DNA of 64,000 nt from Lewinellaceae bacterium (lineage in GTDB: Bacteria; Bacteroidota; Bacteroidia; Chitinophagales; Saprospiraceae), in NCBI GenBank assembly GCA_020636105.1, contig JACJYL010000001.1, positions 3,100,001-3,164,000 of the forward strand, read 5' to 3'. Positions 54,579-63,300 of the stretch are shown here, in pieces. Made by a program: the position numbers and the translations under genes. The notes below the pieces were generated by a model that saw only the letters and a program-made list of their open reading frames with translations, made no database searches and was not told the DNA's origin. The stretch's first letter is position 1. Every line of letters starts with the position of its first letter.

Positions 54579-55154
54579 CTATAAGGCTGCTTTCAACTGG
54601 TCGTACAACAATTGTTTATGACTCGGGCGAAAAGCACTTTTATTAACGACTTTTCCTTCTTTATTCACGATGATATAAGTGGGTAAACTCAACACTTTCA
54701 TACCATTCGACTCCCGTGAATAAAAATGCTCCTTCAGATCGGCAACCAGCTGTTCATTCGCATGTACATGATACCCTGCCATGTGTTTATCTTTAATAAA
54801 GTTGCCCCACTTTTCCCATTCATAAGAATGATCCACCGAAAGGTATAACAATTCGATCTCTTTATCCTGTATAAAATTATTCAAATCATCTTTATACAAA
54901 AGCTCATTGCGACACGGACCACACCATGTTGCCCACAGATCAACATAAACCACTTTCCCTTTGAAGGGCTTCATCAATTCTTCAAACGAATTGATCTTGT
55001 CATAGTTTTCAATAATCTGAACTTCCCCCGAACCAGAGGAAGCAACAGGGGGAACTGAAAGGTCATCATCTGTCACCGTTTGGTGTTTTTTAACGGTATT
55101 ACAGGAAGAAATGGCTAAAACCATTATGGATAATATCAAAACGAAAAAGCGCAT
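54579..55154 (-). CDS. TlpA-like thioredoxin-fold lipoprotein
   Basis: This 191-residue lipoprotein has a signal ending ISSC (C18 lipidated). After a linker, a thioredoxin domain holds W77-C-G-P-C81 (VDLWATWCGPCR) and cis-Pro in SLPTYIIVNKEG. It probably reduces or shuttles disulfides in the periplasm. It is 3 bp from the DUF3108 gene upstream and co-transcribed. Confidence 0.9.
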   Translation of the reverse strand: MRFFVLILSIMVLAISSCNTVKKHQTVTDDDLSVPPVASSGSGEVQIIENYDKINSFEELMKPFKGKVVYVDLWATWCGPCRNELLYKDDLNNFIQDKEIELLYLSVDHSYEWEKWGNFIKDKHMAGYHVHANEQLVADLKEHFYSRESNGMKVLSLPTYIIVNKEGKVVNKSAFRPSHKQLLYDQLKAAL

Positions 55155-55157
55155 GAT

Positions 55158-56018
55158 CTAATCAACTTTAGCGGTAAACGGATACTTAAGTCCTTTGTAG
55201 CTTTTCAGGACAACCATTACAGAACCAACAGCAATAGGGGTCTCAATCATCAACGGCACACGATTGTCATCATCGGAAACCCATATCTTCATCTCGTCTC
55301 CTTCCTTAAAAACCTCTCCGGCTATCAATGACAAAGATAATTCAACGGTATTGTAAGTTCCCATGCCCTTAATTTTTTTTTCGGCCACCTTCCCGTTGCT
55401 CTTCACCTTTATAGGATATTCCTCCCGATCGAGGAAAATTTTCACGGGAAATGATTGTTGCTTCGGCATAGTGCTGAAGTTTATATTTCTGGCAAAATAC
55501 ATGGCAGACAAAAGGTCATGAATACATTCACTGACTTCATGGTTTTCCTTCCAGGTCTTTTCCTTGGTTTTTCCACGAACATATTTCGCAGAATTGTTTT
55601 CCTGGTCAAAAGTCACATTCTCATAAAGCTGGTATTTTCCTTCACTGATATCCCGTATCGAACGAGTAGGCAATAAGCTAGTCTTATCGACATAACTTTC
55701 AATTTTATCCCGCACCTTAAAAGCCCAATCATAGGATTTATAGGTACGGCCATCCACTATATAATGAAACTGGTTGCCTGATTCTTTCACCCTGAAAGTG
55801 GCTTCTCCTGCAGCGACCCACATGAATCCCCAGTTATAGTACAATTTATAAACGACCTCCTCTCCTGCTTTAAAGGTCGTATTTTCAATGGAACACTGAT
55901 CAAAATTATTGTCCGGCATAGATTGGGCATAAAAATGATCCGCAGCGGGAAAGCTGAAAGCCATCATAAAGAAAATGGCTGTACTCCATAAAAGTGGTCG
56001 CTTTATTTTATTTTGCAT
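55158..56018 (-). CDS. DUF3108 secreted protein
   Basis: This 286-residue protein has a signal peptide (about 1-31, ending HFYAQ) and then a DUF3108 domain over most of its length (ENTTFKAGEEVVYKLYYNWG; KVRDKIESYVDKTSLLPTRS; GDEMKIWVSDDDNRVPLMIE). DUF3108 proteins are periplasmic and beta-rich, of unknown function, some related to LolA/LolB-like folds. It overlaps the flippase-like gene by 11 bp. Confidence 0.85.
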   Translation of the reverse strand: MQNKIKRPLLWSTAIFFMMAFSFPAADHFYAQSMPDNNFDQCSIENTTFKAGEEVVYKLYYNWGFMWVAAGEATFRVKESGNQFHYIVDGRTYKSYDWAFKVRDKIESYVDKTSLLPTRSIRDISEGKYQLYENVTFDQENNSAKYVRGKTKEKTWKENHEVSECIHDLLSAMYFARNINFSTMPKQQSFPVKIFLDREEYPIKVKSNGKVAEKKIKGMGTYNTVELSLSLIAGEVFKEGDEMKIWVSDDDNRVPLMIETPIAVGSVMVVLKSYKGLKYPFTAKVD

Positions 56019-57000
56019 AACCTAACGATTTTAATACGTTTGTTCTGACGATTATTACTAACCCAAGTAACGCGGGCACACTCAGGTTTATTATAAACAA
56101 CAAAAAGGTCGCTGCCAGGACGGCCAGTTCATTTACCTCCGTAACCCCCCAAACAGTGAGTGCAATTTCGCCCCTAACCAACAGCCCGATCACCATTGGC
56201 AAAGGAATACTTGTTTGCACCAGGAATATAGTAGCAATACCCGACAGAACGGTAAAAACGGGAAGTTCCACCCCAAAAAAAAGCAGGATAAGATAATATT
56301 GGAAACTATAGACCAAATACCGTATGGCAGATAAGAACAGTACATTTCCGAGTAAGGCAACGTCATAGGATTTCAATACGACCATTTGCTTATAAATAGG
56401 CACTTTCCAACGCCCCAGGGGCAATTTTCGCACCAGCGGCAATGCCATATCCACATTGAAATAAATGAGCAACATAATGAATACCAGGCTTCCGCCAACG
56501 AAAATACTACTGCTCAAAATAAAAACATCAATCATCTCAAACAGATGCAGATAGTACAATGCCCCGCACAGCCCAAAGGCCAATAACACAATGAGCTGAC
56601 TCAGGCTGCCTACCAGGGTGGCCAACACCCCACGCCAGTTGTATTTTGCCTCCACCTCCAGGATGCGACCTCCGTACTCGCCGATCCTGTTGGGGGTAAA
56701 GATGGAAATCGTCACCCCCGCTAAAATGGCGCGAAAAGCTTTTTTGAAACTCATAGGAAGAAAAGGTCGCATCAACTGTTTCCACTTTAGACTTTCGAGC
56801 CCCCAGTTGACAGGCATTAGTAAAATGGCCAAAGCGAGATAGATATAATGATCGGCTTCAACCAGGCTATTCAGGGCGGTTCTTACCTCCCCAATATTTT
56901 TTTGAGCATAAAACTGTCGGTAGAAAGCCCACAACAGGAATAATACGATGGTCGCTTTTATGAGAAAATTAAGTCCTCTTCTGTGTGTAATTATATTCAA
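56008..57000 (-). CDS. Flippase-like integral membrane protein (UPF0104 / lysylphosphatidylglycerol-synthase transmembrane domain)
   Basis: This 330-residue protein has about eight transmembrane helices and the family motifs NWGLESLKWKQLM and LAGVTISIFTPNRIGEYGGR (about 65-125). Related domains flip lipids or act as the membrane part of MprF, but there is no synthetase domain here. It is first in a minus-strand operon with three periplasmic genes. Lipid or glycolipid transport is inferred. Confidence 0.82.
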   Translation of the reverse strand: MNIITHRRGLNFLIKATIVLFLLWAFYRQFYAQKNIGEVRTALNSLVEADHYIYLALAILLMPVNWGLESLKWKQLMRPFLPMSFKKAFRAILAGVTISIFTPNRIGEYGGRILEVEAKYNWRGVLATLVGSLSQLIVLLAFGLCGALYYLHLFEMIDVFILSSSIFVGGSLVFIMLLIYFNVDMALPLVRKLPLGRWKVPIYKQMVVLKSYDVALLGNVLFLSAIRYLVYSFQYYLILLFFGVELPVFTVLSGIATIFLVQTSIPLPMVIGLLVRGEIALTVWGVTEVNELAVLAATFLLFIINLSVPALLGLVIIVRTNVLKSLGYAK

Positions 57001-57101
57001 GTGATCGATTTTCCTGTCCTCAACAAAGATATTATTTTACAAATATGCTTCTTTTGATACTAATTTCTATCCTAAATCCATGAATAGGACAAGAAGTTGC
57101 A

Positions 57102-57109
57102 TATTTTCG
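57102..57109 (+). promoter_or_regulatory. -7-like element for ruvC
   Basis: TATTTTCG deviates by one base from TAnnTTTG. It lies 26 bp before the preferred TTG start at 57136. Confidence 0.35.
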
Positions 57110-57135
57110 CAAGATATCAACAACTTAAAAAAAAC

Positions 57136-57702
57136 TTGAGCAAGGAAAAAGCGCCGCCATACAGACTCATAGGCATCGACCCGGGAACCAATTTATTGGG
57201 TTTTGCCGTCATCGAGATCGCCGACAAGCAAATGAAGCTTATCGAGCTGGGCGTGGTACGGCTGGGGTTGCTTGAAAATCACCAGCTCAAACTCAAAAAG
57301 ATTTTCGAGCGGATACAGACCATCATCAAAACCTACCATCCTAAAGAAATGGCTATCGAGGCTCCGTTTTTCGGCAAAAATGTACAGTCGATGCTCAAGC
57401 TCGGCCGGGCACAAGGGGTAGCCATTGCCGCCGCCGTTACGCTGGATGTACCCGTCACCGAATATTCTCCCAAAAAGATCAAACAGTCGGTTACCGGAAA
57501 CGGGAATGCCTCCAAAGAACAAATCGCGGCCATGTTGACCAATATATTCAAAGTTGACATGACAGAGCATACCCTGGACGCAACGGACGCACTGGCGGCG
57601 GCAGCCTGTCATTTTTACCAGGGCAGCAGCTTACCAGGGAGTCCTAAACGTTACAATAGCTGGGATAATTTTTTGAAAGATAATCCGGACCGGAAAGGAT
57701 GA
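57136..57702 (+). CDS. ruvC: Crossover junction endodeoxyribonuclease RuvC
   Basis: This 188-residue Holliday-junction resolvase works with RuvAB. Catalytic residues are D15 (GIDPGTN), E75 (AIEAPFFG), D148 and D151 (LDATDALAAAACH). No ATG is available: TTG at 57136 gives SKEKAPPYRLIGIDPG, the expected short lead, while TTG at 57097 would add 13 residues running across a likely promoter. It stands alone, without ruvA or ruvB nearby. Confidence 0.9.
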   Translation: MSKEKAPPYRLIGIDPGTNLLGFAVIEIADKQMKLIELGVVRLGLLENHQLKLKKIFERIQTIIKTYHPKEMAIEAPFFGKNVQSMLKLGRAQGVAIAAAVTLDVPVTEYSPKKIKQSVTGNGNASKEQIAAMLTNIFKVDMTEHTLDATDALAAAACHFYQGSSLPGSPKRYNSWDNFLKDNPDRKG

Positions 57703-57723
57703 GGCAATGCTTTTCCAAACGAA

Positions 57724-58042
57724 ACATGAGTTCATCCCGAATTTCATCTAATCAGATTAAATTCGGGATTTTTCTTTTACAAAAGAAATAAACCGCAAAA
57801 TTTAGAAGTGTTTGGGTCGTGGGTTAGGTGTTTTGCGACAAAAAATGACTTTTTTCCAAAACCCAAACCTTTTGCCCACTCACTTTTACACCTGCCTTCC
57901 TGCGTCTGCAGGCAGGTTTTAAATTCCTTGTTTTACACCTGCCTTCCTGCGTCTGCAGGCAGGTTTTACATTTAAAAAATACTTCAAATAATCAAAAAAT
58001 TTCTTTTTCAGACAGTTTTTGAAAATTCGGGATGACTCATGT
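57724..58042. repeat. MITE-like element with terminal inverted repeats
   Basis: A 319-bp element lies between ruvC and the HIT gene. The ends are an inverted repeat of about 20 bp (ACATGAGTTCATCCCGAATTT at 57724-57744 without its last base is matched by AAATTCGGGATGACTCATGT at 58023-58042). It holds the terminator hairpin at 57734-57774 and two direct copies of CACCTGCCTTCCTGCGTCTG plus CAGGCAGGTTTTA (57886-57920; 57935-57967). It has no coding capacity. A partial relative follows sucD. Confidence 0.65.
57734..57774 (+). terminator. Rho-independent terminator after ruvC
   Basis: The stem ATCCCGAATTTCATCT / GATTAAATTCGGGAT has an imperfect centre and a T-run, 31 bp past the stop codon. It is nearly identical to the sucD terminator. 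Confidence 0.85.
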
Positions 58043-58054
58043 ATTGTTTTGGAA

Positions 58055-58456
58055 CTATAGCGAATTGAACTTATCGGCGATCTTTTCAGCCAGGGATACA
58101 AATTCCTCCTGGCTCATCTCCACCGGTTTATTGCGCAGGTTCATTTCTTTCTCCCTGGTAAAAGGAATGAGATGGATGTGGGCATGGGGCACTTCCGTCC
58201 CAACCACAAGAATGCCTACACGCTTACACGGCACTACTGCTTCAATGGACCTGCCTACCTTTTTTGAAAAGGTCATCAGCCCGGAGAGCACTTCGTCAGG
58301 GAGATCAAAAATATAATCGACTTCCATTTTGGGAACGGCCAGCACATGCCCTTTTACCAGGGGACGAATATCGAGGAAAGCAAAATAATGCTCTGTTTCC
58401 GCGATTTTATAAGAAGGAATTTCTCCGCTGATGATTTTGGTGAAAATGCTGGCCAT
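58055..58456 (-). CDS. HIT-family nucleotide hydrolase (HinT-like)
   Basis: This 133-residue protein of the histidine triad group cleaves nucleoside phosphoramidates or similar bonds. The triad is H91-A-H93-I-H95 (VPHAHIHLIPF), with H93 the expected nucleophile; the N-terminal FTKIISGEIPSYKI is canonical. It follows greA by 5 bp and is co-transcribed. Confidence 0.93.
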   Translation of the reverse strand: MASIFTKIISGEIPSYKIAETEHYFAFLDIRPLVKGHVLAVPKMEVDYIFDLPDEVLSGLMTFSKKVGRSIEAVVPCKRVGILVVGTEVPHAHIHLIPFTREKEMNLRNKPVEMSQEEFVSLAEKIADKFNSL

Positions 58457-58461
58457 GATGA

Positions 58462-58935
58462 TTAAATTGAAATGTTCATGATTTCAAATTCAAGATTGCC
58501 TCTCGGGGTCTCCACGACCGCAATATCGCCCACTTCTTTTCCCAACAGACCTGAGCCCATAGGCGAGGTTACTGAGATCTTTTTGAGTTTCAAGTCTGCT
58601 TCAGTCTCTGATACGAGTTTATAGGTAACCTCAGTGCCTGTTTTAATGTTTTTAATGGTGACATTAGCCAGTACGGTAACCTTTGAGGTATCCAATGTGC
58701 TTTCATCCAGTATCCGGGCATTAGCGAGTACTTTTTCCAACTCATTAATTTTCAGTTCGAGCATGCCCTGGGCATCTTTGGCCGCGTCATACTCGGCATT
58801 TTCGGAAAGATCTCCTTTCTCACGAGCTTCTCCAATGGCTCTGGCCGCTTCAGCTCTACCCACATTCTTTAGTTCATCCAATTCTGCCACGAGGTTGTTG
58901 TAACCTTCCTGGGTTAAATAATTAATTGCTGACAT
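58462..58935 (-). CDS. greA: Transcription elongation factor GreA
   Basis: This 157-residue GreA rescues backtracked RNA polymerase by stimulating RNA cleavage. The N-terminal coiled coil (about 1-75) has the tip acidic pair in EAREKGDLSENAEYDAAKD, and the C-terminal FKBP-like domain has SPMGSGLLGKEVGD. The leader is unusual: see the hairpin at 58957-59006. HIT follows in the same operon. Confidence 0.96.
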   Translation of the reverse strand: MSAINYLTQEGYNNLVAELDELKNVGRAEAARAIGEAREKGDLSENAEYDAAKDAQGMLELKINELEKVLANARILDESTLDTSKVTVLANVTIKNIKTGTEVTYKLVSETEADLKLKKISVTSPMGSGLLGKEVGDIAVVETPRGNLEFEIMNISI

Positions 58936-58944
58936 AAAATATTA

Positions 58945-59006
58945 TTAATAAATAAAAAGACAAGAACGCTTTTTGACTCAATTGAATCAAAAAGCGTTCT
59001 TGTCTT
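58945..59006 (-). terminator. Attenuator-like hairpin in the greA leader
   Basis: A 50-bp palindrome with a single mismatch (58957-59006) consists of AAGACAAGAACGCTTTTTGA and its exact complement around TTCAATTGAG. On the minus strand it is followed by TTTTTATTTATT, then 21 bp after the stem the greA start codon. It looks like a rho-independent terminator placed between the promoter and greA. Confidence 0.8.
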
Positions 59007-59015
59007 GTTGAACCC

Positions 59016-59046
59016 CAAAAATAAGCAATCTTAAGCGGAAAATCAA
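59016..59046 (-). promoter_or_regulatory. greA promoter
   Basis: On the minus strand TTG (59046-59044), a 20-bp spacer and TATTTTTG (59023-59016) match the consensus. The predicted start site near 59010 lies a few bases before the leader hairpin. Confidence 0.72.
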
Positions 59047-59206
59047 GATTTACCGCTCAATCAGAATAAAAATATGACGTAAAACATATTTTTTCTGATG
59101 AATAGAGTACCAAAGACAGGAATAGTGTCCTTTTTAAAAAAAAACTTCCTGGCTTCCTGGCTTTTTTCGATCTGCCCGGACTTAAGTTTTGCTTTCCGGA
59201 TTCTAA

Positions 59207-60259
59207 TTACATATTGAAACGGATTCCGATATTGTGGGTACCGTTGAATATTTTTGTTTGACGATAAGCATAATCAATGCTTATTTTTGTGTTTTTGTTT
59301 TCTTTACTCAATGGCAAAGAAACGGTTGCGCCGGCACTCAGCCCTGTGTACAACGGACGTTCAAATTCTTCGGGACTCCCTGAGACAAATTCATATCTAT
59401 ATCCTGCACGGAGCATAAACATTTCCTTGAGCGAAAATTCCAATCCACCTCCCAACTGATCCTGGGAGAAAGAGTTCGAAGTAAAGTTACCCAAAGCCGT
59501 CAGGCGTCCTGTTGTTCCGAAAAGGAAATCATAAGAAAGACCAATATTCAGCATGGATGGTAATTCATAACCGGCAGAGCGCTGAGAAAGCGTAATCTGA
59601 TACCCGCCTTCAACATTGTTTACCTCGTTGAGTCCTTCCCCGGAAAACTTCATTTTACCTCCGACGTTTCTTAAGGAAATGCCGAACTTGAAATTATCAT
59701 CCTCCCCTGTAACGTATTGCACCCCTGCGTCTACCGCGAAAGCAAAAGCGCTGATATCGGCGGTAGATTCCGAAACACCACGAAGGGTAATACCCACCGT
59801 TACTTTATTTTCAAAAGTATGGGCATAAGACATTCCAAGATTGAAAAAATTCGGAGAGAACGTTGTTCCGGTTCCTTCCGGCTGATCAGCCGTAGTGACG
59901 GGGATATCTCCAAAATCAAGGGCCATCAGGCTAAACCCGAAAGCACCGTTTTTTCCCACCTTCCTGGCTACGCCAAAAGCATTCATATTGATCCCGGTAC
60001 CCGTGAGGTAAATGCCATTACTAAAGGACAATTCAGTGGTATTGATCCGTGCCAAACCGGCAGGGTTGATGCGAATGGATTCCACTCCTGACACGTTTGC
60101 GGTAGTCATGGCATGCAATCCGGCAGCCCTGGCATAAGGAATCATCAACAATTCATAAGCACCGGCCTCTCCCTGGCGATCGGGGTTACCCGCCTGCACT
60201 TCTGTGGCCATTCCTCCCAAAACCAATAGGAATATGATTGAGTATATAGTTTTTTTCAT
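59207..60259 (-). CDS. PorV/PorQ-family outer-membrane beta-barrel protein
   Basis: This 350-residue protein has a signal peptide (about 1-23, ending VQAG) and a FadL-like barrel with repeated amphipathic strands, ending HNIGIRFNM. The start of the mature part (GAYELLMIPYARAAGLHAM, then GVESIRINPAGLA) is typical of PorV/PorQ proteins that shuttle T9SS cargo to the cell surface. It follows the large secreted-protein gene by 93 bp, a pairing often seen in Bacteroidota. It is a paralogue and not necessarily the core PorV. Confidence 0.85.
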   Translation of the reverse strand: MKKTIYSIIFLLVLGGMATEVQAGNPDRQGEAGAYELLMIPYARAAGLHAMTTANVSGVESIRINPAGLARINTTELSFSNGIYLTGTGINMNAFGVARKVGKNGAFGFSLMALDFGDIPVTTADQPEGTGTTFSPNFFNLGMSYAHTFENKVTVGITLRGVSESTADISAFAFAVDAGVQYVTGEDDNFKFGISLRNVGGKMKFSGEGLNEVNNVEGGYQITLSQRSAGYELPSMLNIGLSYDFLFGTTGRLTALGNFTSNSFSQDQLGGGLEFSLKEMFMLRAGYRYEFVSGSPEEFERPLYTGLSAGATVSLPLSKENKNTKISIDYAYRQTKIFNGTHNIGIRFNM

Positions 60260-60311
60260 TATTTGAAACCTTTAAATAAGACTCCTTTAATAAAGTCTGA
60301 ATTAAAAAATG

Positions 60312-60343
60312 GACTTCCGGAAGTCAAAAACCTCCGGAAGTCA
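60312..60343 (-). terminator. Hairpin between the surface-protein gene and the PorV-like gene
   Basis: On the minus strand GACTTCCGGA / TCCGGAAGTC closes a loop of about 12 nt and is followed by CATTTTTTAATT. It is probably a leaky terminator that lowers expression of the downstream gene. Confidence 0.65.
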
Positions 60344-60352
60344 CAAGATATT

Positions 60353-63300
60353 TTATAACCCTGACGGGTCGAATTGTCTGTTGACACCGAACCACTTGAG
60401 GGTTCTCTCACCAAGGCCTTCTGCCGCCACATGGATCAGGTAAACGCCACTGGCGATAGGAATGCTCTTACTGTTTTTCAAATCCCACTCAATATCCGGC
60501 AATACCTGCTTAAGTTCAACGGCTGAACCTTTAGGCAAACCACCCAATTCATCCCTGTCGTATTGACGGATGAATTTTCCGTCCAGGGAGTAAATGGTCA
60601 CCGTACATTTTGCAGGAAGGTTGGTGATCTTTACGGTAGTCGTGAACTGGCTGATTTCATAATCAGAAAATCCATAATACGGGTTAGGCACCACATTAAT
60701 CAGGTCAAGAGCCGTTTCCACACCATCCGTATCAAGCTCTTCTGCCTGAAGACCGTCAAGTTTAAACCTGTAAGTTGGATAACCATTGTAATCTCCTGTT
60801 CCTACTTTCACTTCGTAAGGGTTGTTGGCTCTCAACTTAACGGTTACATCCTCAGGAATCAACCCGTCGGCGTAGGAAAGCATCTCCTGCCCAGAAGCCG
60901 GCATGATCAATCCTGCCCATGTAATTTCCTTGACTGCTTTTACTTTTTTCAAAGCAGAACTCGAATGTTCCAGACGATCCGCAATATCGAGACAACCATC
61001 ATAAGGCTGTTTGGTGACATAAACGTAATGTTGTCCGCCAGCGTAATAATTAAAGCTAAAGGGCTCTCCAAATACTCCCGTATTGAGGAACAACTGCGAG
61101 GACGGGTTGAACATCATATCTCGTCCTGTTGGTGCTGCATCAAAAGCATCTCCGAACAATGAACCATCATAGGTCGAATTTTCACCAAAGAAGATATTCA
61201 ATCGTTCTCCTGTTTCCACATCAATGGCATACCCCGGGAACCAACCCATACCCATGGCTACTTCCGGATTGGGGTCCACATCGGGCAACAGATCCCCGTC
61301 GTTATCGAATTTGGTCACACTCGGGCTTCCTCTGAGGTCAAAATGAACAATATTGGCTCCTTCGGTAGGAAGACCTCCATTGGTCACCCATTTATTGGCT
61401 GTTTCAATAACCACGCAACGGCTCCAGAGATCTTTATTCGAAGTAAATACGATATCTACGTTATTGATTTCGCTGAGAGACGTCTGGTCGTGAACGATTT
61501 TGTTGCCATTGGAATTATTGGTCCAGGCAGGAGTCAAAATATCCTGGATAAACCCTTCGTTACCGACCCAGTCACACAAGTAATAAGGCACAAAATACCC
61601 CGGTCCGATTTTATTGTAAACCTGTTTCGGATCGAGGAAATCAAATGGCTCTCCTACGTTTGTTTTCACAAAATTGAACAAGGTCTGATCGATAACCGTA
61701 ATTTCCGGTTGGTAATCATCCGCAATACCGGATAACCAGGAAGTGGCTTCTGCTCCCTTCGCATATTCCTCTTCATAACCGATGTATCCATTCGTAGGAT
61801 CTACCGATGGCTCTGAACCTGCATCGGCCACCTGGCCGATAGCGACGCTAAAACCGTATTCGTTAACGATCTGTTCGTTCAATTTCGTAATGGTAGTATC
61901 CGATAGTATTTCGGGAGTTCCCGGACTACTCAGGTTTTTCAATACCCAATACGTTTTGTTATCGAGTTGGTCATTGCCCATATCTTCATCGATAAAAGTC
62001 AACTCAAACTCACCATCTTTAACTTCCAGTGGGTTGTACACCAGGATATCGATAGGTCCGCGACCCGGTCTGTAGGTAAGTTCGTTCACCTGGGTTCCTG
62101 TAGCAAAACCATCTTCAATAGCGGTTCTTGTTTCATCGGAAAGATCCAGGAAGTTGGTCGCAGTACCCACCCCGTCAACCCTGGTAATGATGGCTCCGTC
62201 ACCGTACCCGGCGTTCAGTTTCCTGTCTACAGTAGGACGTGGGATGACCGTGTATGGTTTACCATCCTGATTAGGTCCGATATTTTTTCTGCCTTCAAAA
62301 TAAGGTTTCTTCTGGCCGATCTGTGTAACCGGATCAAAAGGCTCGTATTCGTTAAAGGCATAAGCTACTGCTACGTAGTAGTATTTTTTATGATTGATCA
62401 ACCGAATATCATCTCCGGTAGCAAACTGGTCTTCTGTAATGCGGAAAGTATGACGAATGCCATCGTCCTGACCTTCAATTTGCATTACAGGTATGAAAAA
62501 CTCTTCTGCGGTGGGTCGGTCTGCTTCATCAAGCGCCTTCCAGTTGAACAATTTTCCAACACCGTTTTTAATATCCACCTCTGCCACGATACGTACTTTT
62601 GCAGGATCTTCGCGGTTTTCGGAAGAAAGGTCAGTATCAGAATCAGCTACCTGGAAAATACGGTATCCTTCGAAGTAATAAAGGCTGTCTTCTGTGCTGG
62701 CAGGAATGTCAAGCCCCGTACCGGCATATTCTTCATTAATATTGTTGGAAGGAAGGTTGTTGGTCAATACCGCAATAATTTCCTGGTCGAGTTCGATGAA
62801 ATCCACATCCGGAGCATCCGGCCCGTTGGGAATGTTGAAACATTCGTCAAACAGTTTTTGCGCAATATCATCAGCTTCCTGCAATTTACGGATACTTGGA
62901 CATGGGTAAGCCTGGTCGGCTACCCAAACAGCTCCTACGATCAGCTCGTTAACTGCCCCCGGATCCAAACGAAATGGTCCGGAAGCCTGTACTGTACGAC
63001 GGTCTCCAAAAGGCAGGTCTTGTGTACACATAGACCATCCTCCATCCTGATTTGGTGGATCGACAAAGGCATAATCAATATCATAGGTTCCCTGCTGCCA
63101 GCCATTTCCGCCGTATTGGAAAGGTGAACCATCTTTCCATGTTCCTGACATGTAATTATAGTATTGCTGGTCGTTATCAGGGTCTGTAGTTCCTCCTTCA
63201 GGAGAACCTACACTTCCGTTATTGTAATAAGTAAAAGAAGACATGCCGAGTTCCACTCCATCTTCATCCAAAGGCCCGCGGAAGTAATCCACTCCAAGAA

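Noticed and set aside
57886..57967. Two spaced direct repeats as a possible CRISPR mini-array
   Set aside because: Only two copies with a 10-15-bp gap, palindromic, found singly elsewhere, and no cas genes nearby.
61967..63127. 386-codon open frame on the plus strand inside the large surface protein
   Set aside because: It is antisense to the strongly supported minus-strand gene. Long antisense frames are expected from its codon use, and the product shows no signal peptide or motif.
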